Part shown: positions 27,501 through 37,238 of the stretch, piece after piece
Numbering within the stretch: position 1 is the stretch's first letter
How the letters are laid out: each line of letters begins with the position of its first letter
Assembly: GCA_018398805.1 (NCBI GenBank)
Contig: JAGFBZ010000675.1
Coordinates: 291,001 to 355,000, forward strand
Source of the DNA: Hirundichthys speculiger
Taxonomy: Eukaryota; Chordata; Actinopteri; Beloniformes; Exocoetidae
Length of the DNA: 64,000 bases
Direction of reading: 5' to 3'
Notes under the pieces: model-generated
What the model saw: the letters and a program-made list of their open reading frames with translations, nothing else
Told to the model about the DNA's origin: nothing
Database searches by the model: none
Translations under genes and position numbers: made by a program

Positions 27501-30500
27501 CTGCTGGTGGGACCATGGAAGTGAAGTGGTATATTCCTACCCTCTCTTACGGTCATGGCTTGGATGTCTGCTCAGGATGCCCCCAGGACGCCTCACTATG
27601 AGGCCGTTTAGTGTATTTCCAGTTGAAGGAGAGCCAGTACACTTTGGAGAGTTTGTACTGTGTCAGTGGACTGGCTGGAACGCCTCAGTATTCACCTCAG
27701 CAGCTACAGGAGGTGACCGAGGAGAGACGTCTGGGACTCCCTGCTTTTACTGCTTCCCCTTAACCTGAACTCAGGTAAGCAGTTGTTAACGGATGGATGG
27801 GGTTCACTACGTCTGTGAGCTGTACAGACATTTTATATCTTGTAATGAACGTTAAACATGGGCAGAAGCCATGTTGGTTTTTTGTGGAACTTGGAAAGCT
27901 CACGTGAAGCTGGACAGTCTTCCCTCTGGACTGGGACTGGTAGAAAACTGTCTCCAAGTCTCTAGAGGGCAGAACTTCTTATAAACTTCTTATAAACTAG
28001 TCACTCACACTGACGTTTACCACACCAGCTGATGTTTCAGCACTGTGGCTTCACACCAAGGAGTTGACATGGTGAAGGGACGATGCTCTTAGACATGAAA
28101 ACCCACAATATGAATGTTTTGAAAGAAACTTATGACAGTAGATGAAGGTCAATAGATTCTTGTCTGCGTGAACATCGTCCCTGTGGGTGTCAGGTTCTGT
28201 CACTAAGCAGGAAGGAGATGGACCTTGTTATAGGAAACCCTTAAAAATTAATTGGCTTTCTCCATTAATGCACCATAAAAAGAGATCTAATCTTCATCTA
28301 AGTCACATGTACTTAAGATGATAACACATAAATGAGAATAATATCTTGTCTTTATTGAACACATCCATTAAACATTCACAGCCCTGGAGTTTAGAGAAAT
28401 CAAACTCATAGACTAGTTACTTCAAGAAAATCTAATCACAGTCAGTTGTTGCACTTCTGGAGTGAAACTCATGAAATGAGCTTCGAGGAATCTTTTAGAA
28501 CTACTCTCATTGATAAGTAGGGATGTCCCGATCACGTTTTTTGGGTCCCGATCCGATTCCGATCTTTTAATTTTGATGATCGGCCGATTTCCGATTTTTT
28601 CCGATCCGATTTCACTTCTTTTGAGTGGACAAACAGAGTTTAATTTCCCATGCATTTTATTTCCTGTGTACATTAATAAATAGGCCTGCATCCAAGCTGA
28701 GATTAATAGGTTTTATCATCTCATAAAATAAACAATAACTTATTTAAACACTCTTCTTTCTTTCTTTTTTGTTTGGGAGAATTATTATAAAACACATTTA
28801 GTTACAGAACAGTGACTGTTCAACAGTCTCAGTACTAAACAACAAAGCACTTCATTTAAATAGCAGCAGGTGAACTTGGCTAGCAGTTTAAGGCAATGAA
28901 AACACTAGCAGAAGTCTTTGCAATCAATGAAATCACATCAGAATAAAAATAACATAAAATATTAACTTAACTTCTTTCAAGACCCGCTGCACATGTTCGC
29001 GCACCTTTGTGTCCTTTATCGTTCATGTAATGACGGGAACGGGGCTCGAGGTAATTAATGAGCCGGTTAAATGCCTTGTAAATGGGCTGGTCGTCCTCAG
29101 TAATACATTCCGCAATTAGCTCGGTGATTTTTCTGTATTTCTCCGAGTCTTTCGGGAGTTTCTTTCTTTTAAAAGTTTCACAGAGCGTTTGCTGCCGAAG
29201 CTGGTGCCGACGACAGCAGCTCTGAAGCTGCAGCCGTCGGCACCACGGCACCTGACAGAAAGCTGCATGATCGGTGCTGCATGCTTTTTTAAGTGTCTGA
29301 TTAAATTGGTGGTATTGTAAACTCTCTTCTTACTTACCCATCATGATATATCAGCCTTCCACACGTTGCAAGTCACAGTTGAAGCGTCAGTCTTTGTAAT
29401 TTTATAGCGCTGCCACACTGCTGATATTTTTGCTAAAGTTTATCCTGACGCCGCTGGTCTTAAAACTTTTAAGGTGGATACAAGACAGCGCTGCTGGGAA
29501 ACTTCATTTCAGTGCAAATTATTAAATGTATATAGTTTAAAAATATTTTTGTTTGTGTAATATGATTACTTTATTAATTTCTGTTAATCAGGATCACTTT
29601 TTGAGGAAAAAAATAATGAAAAAAAGATCGGCGTGTTATAATAAGGCTGATCGGCCGATCCGATCCACCTTAAATTTTTAAGATCGGAGGCCGATCCGAT
29701 CAGGGGATCGGGATCGGGACATCCCTATTGATAAGAGACTCATTTGAACATTTTAAGTTGAAGTATCTGTTTCTTTCTGGACATGATGAAGAGTTGATCT
29801 TCAGAAGGCTGGGAGGAGATTCAGAGCCATCTCAAACTGTTTAGGCTTCCATCAGTCCACAGACTGTCTGTGGGGGGGCAACAGACGTCACTGGGACTGA
29901 CAGACATCTCTGTTCATGGGTCTACCTCACAGGTAGACCCAGGTCACTGAACAGGCTGGGCCACCTTGGCAGAGCCTTGCAGAGGAAGCTACTGGTCTCC
30001 AAAAACCACTGCTCTGTGTCTGAAGCACTTTGCAGTGGTACTTTGAAAATGTTTTGTGGACTGATGGAACAGAAGTGGAGTCGTTCAGAATGAATGATCA
30101 GTGCTGTGTAAGTGAAGTAAGGTGGAAGGAGCGTCCTGATGTAGACCTGATGTAGACCTGCTTCACTGCCTCAGGCTCTGGACCAGCTGCCATCATGGAC
30201 ACTAAAATGTTGACTCTCAAAGATGTTTACCCATATTTACCAAATTACAGCACTGTAAAGGTGTAGTGGTGTTCAATGAAGACACAAGCCATTATAATTC
30301 TCTGTTTAATCATTTTAACCACATTGTGTTTTCCAGTTATTGTGACTTAGATGAAGATCAGATTATATTTTGAGACTAATAAATGCAAGAGAACAGTTCT
30401 TTCTAAGGGGTTGACATAATTTTTGTATCTGATGTTCATCTTTCTCTCCTTTCTCTGAATTATCTGAACCTCAAGTTTAACTTTGCAAAATTCAAGCATG

Positions 30501-33500
30501 AGGTTTAAGTTCGAGGTGAGACTGTGTTGTGTTCACAGTTTGAGCCAAATTCACTGTTCTGGAGCCACGCTGGTACTGAGGCATGAGAGTCAGGAGGAGG
30601 AACAGGTTCATCCTGACCTCTGCTGGAGCAGCTGCTCCCTGCATCCACACTGGAAATCCTTCATGAGCTTCAGGAAACCTGCAGACTCCATAGAATCACC
30701 ACCATCATCACCATGACCACCATCACATCACCATCACCATCACCACCGTCACCACCATCACCATCACCACCATCACCATCGTTATCACCGTCATCACCAT
30801 CACCGTCACCATCATCATCACCATCACCACCACCATCATCATCACCATCACCACCACCATCATCATCATCACCATCACCACCACCATCATCACCACCATC
30901 ACCACCACCACCATCACCACCATCACCATCATCACCACCATCATCACCACCATCATCGTTATCACCGTCATCACCATCATCATCACCATCACCACCACCA
31001 TCATCATCACCATCACCATCATCACCACCATCACCATCATTATCACCGTCACCACCATCATCATCACCGTCACCATCACCACCATCACATCACATCACAT
31101 CACATCACCATCATTATCACCGTCACCACCATCACATCACATCACCATCATTATCACCGTCACCACCATCACATCACCATCACCATCACCACCATCACAT
31201 CACCATCATTATCACTAGTGCTGGGCCAAAAAAATCGATTTTTATATTAATCTGATTTTTTTCTTGGGATTTTAAAAAATCGATTCTCATACACGAATCG
31301 ATTTTTGGCTCCGTGGAAATTCTCCGCTCGCTGTCTCTTTTGTCATCTACACTTCCGGAAATAGAAGCACGTGTGTCACCATAGTAACCAGAATGCCGGC
31401 AAATTCACGCGACAAAATGGCGGAGTGCAGCGAGCGGAGTACTTTCACAGAGTCTGAACTCTTTCCCACACCGCCCCACTTCAAATCAAACGTATGGACT
31501 TTATTTGGTTTTTATAAAAAGCACGGGGCAGGAGAGCTCGATATGAGGAAAGCCATATGTAAGCGTTGTTGCAGTCAAATCTCTTACTGTGGTAACACCA
31601 CAAACATGACGGCGCACATCCTTCACCACCACCCAGAGAGGTCTGAGCTCTCTGACAGGCTGGGTCCGCGTTTACTCGAGAGTTAAATATACTGGCGGTG
31701 GCAGCTAATGTCAGGACTCGGACAGTTAAATTATTATTCATTAACGTGGCGTGTTTGTCATGAAACAATCGTGTTGCCGTAGCGTGTTATTACCGGTTTG
31801 TTTACCGGCAGCTGTAAAGCACAACGGATCGCCAACATGACAACACTGCATGAGAACATATTCATGACACGTCCTGACCGGTGTAGGCTATTAGCGTTAG
31901 CAGTTGCTATCAACAGCATCTGTATCCGCGAAGAGAATAACGACGTGGATTTATTGTCGTTTCCATCACGTAGCCTATGGAGCAACTGAGCCGGGTAGAG
32001 GAAGACAACTTTAGGTAAGAAAACCAAGTTTTATTCAACGCTAGACAACTTTTAAAATTAGCACCTATAGGCTGTATTGTCTCGGTTCTATTCGGGTAAC
32101 TCAGTTCAGTTCGTGGTCGGAAACTTGGGACGGGTCGTTTACGGGTCCAAAAATTGCGGGTCCATTCAGGTTTGGACTCCCGAACTTATGATAATAGCTC
32201 AGGTCGGGTCGGTTTCGGGTCGAATTTTCACAGCTCCATTCGGGGTCGGGTCCATGAAAGTGTACCCGTGAAGACCTCTAAACCAGAGGTCTTCAACCCT
32301 GGTCCTCGAGGCACCCTATCCAGCAGGTTTTAGAGGTTTCCCAGCTTCAACACACCTGATTTTAATTAATGGTCATTATCAGGTTGTCCTCAAAGTCTGC
32401 ATAAGTCTGTTGATGACACAGCCACTTGTATCACGGTGTGAAGAAGAAGGGGAAACATCTAAAACCTGCTTGGATAGGGTGCCTCGAGGACCAGGATTGA
32501 AGACCTCTGCTCTAAACTACAGAAATTGCGCATTTTTAAAAAAAATATTAAAACTTACCTATTAAAACTTATTTAATCTTTATATTTTTATTATTATTTC
32601 ATACTTAAAATAATATAATAATAATAAGAATAATAAGAATATATTATTATAATATTATATATAATAATAATAATTACATATAATAAATATAATATTTAAT
32701 ATTATTATATGATTTTTATATTTCAATAATTGAAATATAAAAATCGCAATACTTGGTAAAATCGAAATGCAATACTTGTTTAATCAGAATCGCAATATAA
32801 ATCGAATCGGGACCCAAAAATCGTAGGAGAATCGAATCGGCACAAACGTGTATCGGCCCAGCCCTAATTATCACCGTCACCACCATCACATCACCATCAC
32901 CATCATCATCACTGTCACCATCATCATCACCATCACCATCATCATCACCATCACCATCACCACCATCACCATCATTATCACCACCATCACATCACCATCA
33001 TCACCACCATCACATCACCATCATCACCATCACCATCATTATCACCGTCACCATCATCATCACCACCATCACATCATCATCACCATCACCGTCACCACCA
33101 TCACATCACCATCACCATCACCGTCACCACCATCACATCACCATCACATCACCATCATCATCACAGTCACCACCATCACATCACCATCATCATCACCATC
33201 ACCATCATCATCACCATCACCACCATCATCAACATCACCATCACATCACCATCATCATCACCATCACCACCATCACATCACCATCATCATCACCATCAAC
33301 ATCACCATCACCACCATCACATCACCATCATCATCATCATCATCACCATCATCATCATCACCATCACATCACCGTCACCATCGTCACCATCATCATCACC
33401 ACCATCACATCATCATCACCATCATCATCACCACCATCATCACCATCAACATCACCATCACCACCATCACATCATCATCATCACCATCACCATCACCATC

Positions 33501-34524
33501 ACCGTCACCATCATCATCATCACCGTCACCATCATCACAATCGCCACCATTACATCACCATCATCATCACCACCATCATCACCATCAACATCACCGTCAC
33601 CATCATCATCATCACCATCACCACCATCACATCACCATCACCATCATCATCACCATCATCACCGTCACCACCATCACATCACCATCATCATCCTCATCAC
33701 CGTCATCACCGTTCACTGACTGTGACCAGTAGTGAAATCACATCGTCCCGATTAAAGTTTGCATATATATTAGATTTTTTTTCCTTCACCTGATTGTTAG
33801 CAAACTCATAAATCTGAATCCTTTGAAACCTTTGTGGAAACAGCAGCATGTCCGCTGGGATGTCAACTAAAATAATGAACTGGTCTCTCAAAGGGATGTA
33901 TCGACTGTTCAGGTTTTTGCTGCATGAATCCAAGGATGGATGATCTGTGCTTCCTTTACTCTGTCCTCCTGATGTGTTATTTTTAATCTCACATGTTACA
34001 TTTATGCTGGTACCAGTAGTTTTTTCAGATACATCTTGGAGTTTTTGGGATATTCTCTTTTTAATCCAGCTGTCACTTTAGAGCAGGTATCTCAACAGAG
34101 GCTTGATTCATCTGTGAGCTTCTTCTGGTGAAATGTAGTTCAGATAAAAGAAACCCAGCCGTCATGTCCTGATGTCCACTCCTCTGAGTCTGAATGCATG
34201 TCTGCTCCTGATTTTCAGAGTACTTTTACGACCAGGAGGAGAGGACTGACGAGGAGGCCGAGCCCACTTTCTCCGAGGATGAGGCCGTGAGTCAGAGAGG
34301 ACTGAGGCGATCGCAGAGCGTCAAGATCACAAGGTCTCGAATCCGCAAAGATGTAAGTGGCAGCGAACAAGATCCTTATTCCATCAAACGCTAAGCAAAG
34401 GACGAGAGCAGAGTCCAAACAAAGCGGTGCTTTCACGGCTGTGTGTTTCCAGGCTCGTTACGGGTCGCTGAAGATTAAAGGCAAGAAGAGGCCGGCGCTG
34501 AACTCTGTGAACTACGGCGTGTGA
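9469..34524 (+). CDS. reep3: reep3, receptor expression-enhancing protein 3 (3' part, six exons)
   Basis: REEP3 is an endoplasmic reticulum membrane protein of the TB2/DP1/HVA22 family. REEP3 and REEP4 curve ER tubules and keep ER off metaphase chromosomes through a microtubule-binding C-terminal tail. Six exons join in frame at 9469-9545, 11793-11913, 12042-12155, 17896-18058, 34219-34352 and 34453-34524, ending in TGA. The translation starts [15 protein letters not shown], continues with [37 protein letters not shown] and [12 protein letters not shown], and ends with GLRRSQSVK and [13 protein letters not shown]. These fit REEP3 better than REEP1, REEP2 or REEP4, notably [15 protein letters not shown] and the acidic RTDEEAE block. 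The acidic and basic tail is the probable microtubule-binding part. The start codon and first membrane hairpin are missing and presumably lie upstream of base 1. Introns are 2247, 128, 5740, 16160 and 100 bp. Whether this is the a or b teleost paralogue cannot be told here. Confidence 0.93.
9807..10151 (-). pseudogene. THAP-like zinc-finger fragment, copy 1
   Basis: The minus frame contains [19 protein letters not shown], whose ICSxHF core resembles the second half of a THAP finger. A block at about 9990-10073 is clearly similar to 47262-47362 (VLNLTRNSRLRSC there), in the same orientation. The first half of the domain is not visible. This is probably a repeat-borne relic rather than a gene. 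Confidence 0.4.
10185..10842 (+). mobile_element. hAT element with ZBED5-like N-terminal relic
   Basis: Terminal inverted repeats CAGTGCTTCTCAA and TTGAGAAGCACTG are flanked by identical 8-bp duplications CTTTAAAT (10177-10184 and 10843-10850). G-runs sit just inside both ends. A short plus-strand frame holds the start of a ZBED5-like transposase. The rest is deleted. Confidence 0.9.
10484..10636 (+). pseudogene. ZBED5-like transposase N-terminal fragment
   Basis: A 50-codon frame contains [20 protein letters not shown], matching the RKYDxxYLxLGFT motif before the first cysteine pair of ZBED5/SCAND3-like hAT proteins. The frame then leaves the family and stops. Confidence 0.6.
11793..11913 (+). 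CDS. reep3: reep3 exon: REEP domain core
   Basis: This 121-bp exon has acceptor TCTAG and donor GTAAGA. After completing the split Trp codon it encodes [20 protein letters not shown], then [20 protein letters not shown], the most conserved part of the REEP1-4 family. The human protein has Phe where this one has Cys in YRKCLHP. The next intron is only 128 bp. Confidence 0.95.
12042..12155 (+). CDS. reep3: reep3 exon: amphipathic region, followed by a GC donor
   Basis: This 114-bp exon encodes 38 residues starting [17 protein letters not shown] and ending [11 protein letters not shown], after acceptor CTCTAG. The intron begins GCAAGT, not GT, because keeping the conserved VK residues before GQGAIT needs the exon to end at AAG (12155). 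AG|GCAAGT is the classic GC-AG donor consensus. Confidence 0.93.
12945..14190. mobile_element. hAT non-autonomous element
   Basis: Ends TAGTGATCGACCGATA and ATCGGTCGATCCCTA are inverted repeats with the 8-bp duplication GTTCTCAT at 12937-12944 and 14191-14198. Both ends carry many CCGATA units. An ATGGCGGCGGCG followed at once by TGA near 14023 may be the old transposase start. No catalytic domain was found. It sits in the reep3 intron 12156-17895. Confidence 0.92.
14199..17895. other. reep3 intronic DNA outside the SINE
   Basis: Mostly unassigned. A (CA)n stretch lies near 16157 and a 32-base poly-T near 16283. The segment about 15925-16795 has GC-rich GCCCGGCC and TTCTCGGC patches at its ends and may be a degraded DNA element, but I could not define ends or a target duplication. 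Confidence 0.35.
15175..15300 (-). mobile_element. tRNA-derived SINE fragment
   Basis: On the minus strand GGTTCGACTCCC (15232-15243) is a good RNA polymerase III B box, followed by the GCCCGTGCAACTC tail seen in fish SINEs. A facing A-box-like GTGGCGCAGTGG on plus near 15292 suggests a second SINE piece head to head. Confidence 0.55.
17896..18058 (+). CDS. reep3: reep3 exon: start of the cytosolic tail
   Basis: This 163-bp exon follows acceptor CCTCAG. It encodes [20 protein letters not shown] followed by a variable stretch rich in Gln, Ser and Asp, and ends one base into a Glu codon. RSxSMHDL is a Ser-rich block conserved in REEP1-4. The donor, GTACAC, runs straight into a CA repeat (18060-18105). 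Confidence 0.92.
18060..18105 (+). repeat. (CA)n microsatellite at a splice donor
   Basis: CA dinucleotide repeats begin within the donor of the reep3 exon 17896-18058. Confidence 0.9.
18740..19330. repeat. GC-rich unclassified repeat
   Basis: Starts with CCGGCCCCCGGCCGGATCTCC. The composition differs sharply from the flanks. The plus frame 18848-19189 contains [20 protein letters not shown], which resembles the zinc-finger-like start of some fish hAT proteins, but no ends or target duplication are visible. Confidence 0.35.
19331..19735 (+). mobile_element. Tc1/mariner-like 3' end, degraded
   Basis: The terminal AAATACTTTTGCAAGGCACT followed by GTA is the familiar end of fish Tc1-like elements. 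Upstream, AAACGCTCTCCATCCAAC matches the region around the C-terminal transposase codons. The 5' end was not found. Confidence 0.6.
20004..20042. repeat. Poly-C tract
   Basis: A run of C broken by single A bases, about 39 bp. Confidence 0.9.
20791..20965 (+). pseudogene. BED-finger relic in hAT 20335-24111
   Basis: After ATGGCGGCGATGG the reading frame is broken. A downstream frame shows [20 protein letters not shown] followed by HNHRFHG, the second half of a BED finger with its histidines. The cysteine pair is degraded. Confidence 0.55.
21259..23781. mobile_element. piggyBac-like non-autonomous element
   Basis: Flanking TTAA at 21259 and 23778. Inner ends CTTGATAAGC and, inverted, CCTGATAAAC form short imperfect terminal repeats. 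No transposase was recognised. It lies inside hAT 20335-24111 and contains hAT MITE 21426-22250. The nesting itself supports the boundaries. Confidence 0.6.
21426..22250. mobile_element. hAT MITE (innermost layer)
   Basis: Ends CAGCGGTCCCCAAACTTTTT and CACTTTGGGAATCCCTG. The 8-bp duplication is CTCTGGGT (21418-21425) versus CTCTAGGT (22251-22258), one mismatch. GCACCCCC runs lie just inside both ends. Confidence 0.85.
24120..27100. other. reep3 intronic DNA, mostly unassigned
   Basis: At 24369-24448 a GGTATCGGTTTGGTATCGAT segment ending CAGCCCTA looks like one end of a further hAT. A possible partner begins near 18413 (GGCTGGGTATC), but target sites do not match. A CA repeat is at about 25468-25488, a purine-rich tract at about 25530-25770 and (CAT)n near 26400. 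No exon was recognised. Confidence 0.35.
27105..27425 (+). mobile_element. tRNA-derived SINE
   Basis: A B-box-like GGTCGATCC at 27208-27217, followed by TTGAGCAGAACATTTAACTC and the 3' phrase GTAAAGCACTTTTTGGAACC with GTTAAAAAGGTGTTATAAA. This is the body and LINE-like tail of a known fish SINE type. Confidence 0.6.
28519..29727 (-). mobile_element. hAT element with ZBED transposase fragment
   Basis: Ends TAGGGATGTCCCGATC and GATCGGGACATCCCTA are perfect inverted repeats. The 8-bp duplication TTGATAAG lies at 28511-28518 and 29728-29735. Subterminal GATCCGAT/ATCGGCCGAT units are dense. A minus-strand transposase fragment is inside. Confidence 0.94.
28967..29330 (-). pseudogene. ZBED-type hAT transposase, N-terminal fragment with frameshift
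   Basis: Near 29310 the minus strand reads [17 protein letters not shown], the C-terminal half of a BED finger. After a frame change the 29251-28967 frame reads [20 protein letters not shown], then [11 protein letters not shown] and [11 protein letters not shown]. These are the helices that follow the BED finger in ZBED1/ZBED4-like proteins. The catalytic domain is missing. Confidence 0.75.
30695..31215. repeat. (CAT/CAC)n array, left part
   Basis: About 520 bp of trinucleotide repeat made of CAT and CAC triplets with rare GTC/GTT. Long open frames on both strands (Ser/Pro, His, Met/Val) come from the repeat. It was continuous with 32867-33716 before a hAT inserted. Confidence 0.95.
31393..31686 (+). 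pseudogene. BED zinc-finger ORF of hAT transposase (N-terminal only)
   Basis: 97 residues. [19 protein letters not shown] is followed by [19 protein letters not shown] and [10 protein letters not shown], a complete BED finger (CxxC, GNTTN, H...HH). A more likely start than base 1393 of the frame is the internal ATGGCGGAGTGC at 31417. A stop follows after [12 protein letters not shown], so only the DNA-binding part remains. It is the best preserved BED finger of the window. Such truncated fingers could still bind transposon ends. Confidence 0.8.
32284..32509. mobile_element. hAT MITE, 226 bp
   Basis: Ends CAGAGGTCTTCAACCCTGG and CCAGGATTGAAGACCTCTG. The 8-bp duplication CTCTAAAC is at 32276-32283 and 32510-32517. 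The inner CTCGAGG...CCTCGAG symmetry and AAAACCTGC are shared with 47794-48005. Confidence 0.93.
32867..33716. repeat. (CAT/CAC)n array, right part
   Basis: About 850 bp of the same trinucleotide array, up to CACCGTTCACTGACTGTGAC. The 294-codon open frame here is a repeat artefact. Confidence 0.95.
34219..34352 (+). CDS. reep3: reep3 exon: acidic block and RRSQS motif
   Basis: This 134-bp exon (acceptor TTTCAG, donor GTAAGT) encodes [17 protein letters not shown], then [20 protein letters not shown] and RSRIRKD. It is the acidic-then-basic tail typical of REEP3. The phase matches the exon 16 kb upstream (G + AG = Glu). Confidence 0.92.
34453..34524 (+). CDS. reep3: reep3 last coding exon
   Basis: This 72-bp coding segment begins after acceptor TTCCAG, 100 bp past the preceding donor. 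It encodes [17 protein letters not shown] and then SVNYGV before TGA. The basic RYGSLKxKxKKRP motif is diagnostic of the REEP3 C-terminus. The terminal residues differ from the human end. Confidence 0.92.
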   Translation, partial: ARYGSLKIKGKKRPALNSVNYGV

Positions 34525-36140
34525 GGCGGCGCTCAGATCAGAGGATCAGAGATCACATCTCCAGCTACGACTTCTCACTCTGCTGAACTCTGATGGTGAC
34601 CTTCTGGTGGCAGATTTATGACCAAATCCATCACACACCAGCAGCTTGAAGAGATTTGACTCCCAGAGGGTTTTTCTTTTCTTTGTGATTATGATTTTTG
34701 CATGAAATGTGTATGTTCTTTTTCTTTCTTTTTTTAAAGTCATAATTGTAAAAATGTTCTTGGTGTAATCATGTAGATGTTAGCTGTGTATTTGTCATTT
34801 CTCATTAGGTGGTACCGGTCATTTAGAAGACGTCCTGAAGACTTCACAGGCCGAACATAATACCTTTAATCTTTTAATCATTTACTGCTGCTTCATGGGA
34901 CAATTTTCAATTATTAGGACAGTTTTTTTTAAGTACCTTTGCTTCCTTTTCATCCTTACAGGACCTCTGCTTTGTCCCTGGGCTTTAATTGATCCGGCTA
35001 ATGCCCCAGTTACATTTGTACTTAAAAGAAAAGTCGTATAACTTTGGACTAAAGTAGACTGTCACTTGCTGCTTTAATTGATAAATAGCTTTAAAAAGTT
35101 TTTGCTTTTATTGGAGTAGAAGGGACGTGCAGAACATTATTCATCATTCTGTCACACATTTATTCAGCTATTGTTTTCAGCTCATAGCTTCTTTTATAAA
35201 GAGTATTTTTTTTAGCTGCTGCCAGCTCTCGGGCGTCTGTCGTCCTGCTTCAGGCTGAACGGGTCGCCGTGTCAGAACACCCGGGGTGTCAGACGGGACC
35301 CTGATAGACGGACTGGGGCTCAGACACGTTCGTGTCACATGGCTGACACGAAGAGTCCTCAATGGGGCTGTGCTTCACTCTCATGTGGGCCTGAGCCCGT
35401 CGGAGCCAAGCACACCTGAATGAAGCTTTCAGAGCCCAGCAGCTGGACGCAATTTTTGATTCTGGTCAAAGATGCTGAGGGAGTCAGTGGAGGGTGGAGC
35501 AGGTTTCACTCATGGTTGCCTTTAATCATGCTTTGCTTGGACTTCTGTGTCCTGGTGTCACTCTTGGTTGTAAATTTCATGATCATGAAGACTTGCTTTC
35601 TGAATGGTGTTTTGTGTGTGACCTTAAAGTCTTTTATGTTATAACCACCTGATTTGCACATGTACCTCCTCCCAAACTTGTTTTTTTTTTAAAATAATTA
35701 TCTCTGCTGTTGTTGCATATCATCTCATTTTTAATGTTCTTTGCTGCGTGAGGATGAAACACATGAGACAGACCAAGGCCTTGATGGTGGATGCTAACAC
35801 TAACAGCAGCTCCTGGCTCTTTCAAACATGGCTTGTGCGGCGCCACGCGGGCTGAAGTGGACCGTGGTAGGTGCTGGTGGTTTCTGCTGGGACACCCTGG
35901 CCCTCAGCACGCCTCTGATCTACAACCCTCTTCATTAAAAGCCACTCGTTAGAGGTTTGGCCTTATCAGGGTTTTGTTGAGAGGCAACAAACCAAACATG
36001 CTTCTGTCATTTATGGCTCTTAACTGACTGAAACCAAAGCTGGATGCAGCCGCCTGAACATGTTTGATCCGTGCTGGGACAGTGTGTGATGTGTGCTTGG
36101 AACATGAACTCAATAAAATAAAAGCTGTGTTGCACCAGGA
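34525..36140 (+). other. reep3: reep3 3' UTR, probable extent
   Basis: The stretch follows the reep3 stop codon without recognisable repeats. An AATAAA lies at 36112-36117, followed within 40 bp by a T/G-rich segment, which is the best poly(A) site. An ATTAAA at about 35934 is an alternative. The end is inferred, not shown by transcript data. Confidence 0.5.
36112..36117 (+). terminator. reep3: Candidate reep3 poly(A) signal
   Basis: AATAAA within CTCAATAAAATAAAAGCTG, about 1.6 kb after the reep3 stop. Confidence 0.5.
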
Positions 36141-36739
36141 TGTGCAAGAAAAAAAGTGGTTTGCTGTTTTATTCTTCAGATTCACTGTATGTGCTGAGAA
36201 GTTTCACCAGTCAGACCAGTCCCCTCCATCCAAAACCAGGAATAAACCACTGGACATTAATGAGCTCTGCTTCTACAAGCATGGCTGCCAGTGGCGCGCG
36301 CATCAAAATCTTCCCTCACACTTCTCCCAGATGACTTGAAATGTTTATATCTTACGGGGAACAGTTGACCCGGTCCTACATAAACCCGGCAGGGCCCCCC
36401 CTCCTCCTCAGACTCCCCCACTTCCATAGTTCACTGGGTTTCTCTGAGCACACCAGTTGAACACAGTGGAGGTCCACTGGGAATCATTTTAAGCCCCTTT
36501 CAGACCGCTTACTGAGCAGATAATCCTAAAAATAACATACAGTATTTCATTTCCAGGAACAGCCTGCTTTCTGTTTGTCTGAATTATGAGGAGCAGAAGA
36601 CCAAACTGGGACTGGAGCTCACTGATTAGTTTTACATTTGGACACTTCAACGTGTGAACAACACGTGACCTGCTGCAGTTGACTTTAGTAATGTCACACA
36701 TTTCTGATGTGTGGAAGTGTGTTGGAGCCCGTTATGAAA

Positions 36740-36960
36740 TGAAAAATACTTTATTAATCCCAGAAGGGAAATTCAACATTGTAGTAAGGGCTTTTTTTTT
36801 TTCAACAATAAATAAATGACAGCAATAATAATATTTAATTAATAATAGTAGGATGTCTTGTTGTGGAGGCTGATGGCTGCTGGCAGGAATGATCTTCTGG
36901 ATCTTCCAACTCTGTCCTTCATACAACAGCAGCTCTGCAGCCTCTTCTTCTTATGTGGAC
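36740..36960 (-). mobile_element. LINE 3' end, truncated
   Basis: On the minus strand the segment ends GGGATTAATAAAGTATTTTT, a common fish LINE 3' terminus, preceded by text typical of the reverse transcriptase C-terminal region of Rex-type elements. Confidence 0.5.
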
Positions 36961-37238
36961 TTCACAGATGCACTGAGCCCCCACAGCCACCAGGGGGCCC
37001 CCCAGCTACAAGGATATAGAGAACTTGTAAAGACAAGAAATGATGTCTGTTTGATTGTAACCACCAAAGTCAGAGCATTTAAGTTCCTCACTGTGGAGAA
37101 CTGAAATGATGTCTCAAATATTCTCCATCTGCTGTGATACAAAAAGGTTTTCTCACAATTTTATACTTAGTAGGTCAGAAACTGAGTTTTCAAGTTTATA
37201 AAGTCAGAATTTCAGATTTTTTTCTGGATTTTTCTGTG

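Larger units (their letters stand above)
31216..32866 (+). mobile_element. hAT element inserted in the CAT/CAC array
   Basis: Ends TAGTGCTGGGCC and GGCCCAGCCCTA with duplicated ATTATCAC at 31208-31215 and 32867-32874. AATCGATTTTT and GAATCGG units lie subterminally. It carries a BED-finger ORF and, at 32284-32509, a second hAT MITE. Confidence 0.94.

Noticed and set aside
30713..31255. Ser/Pro-rich 180-codon frame and Met/Val-rich frame on the other strand
   Set aside because: Produced by the CAT/CAC array in shifted frames. No start context or conserved region.
32848..33732. 294-codon His/Ile/Ser frame
   Set aside because: Also a repeat artefact of the CAT/CAC array.
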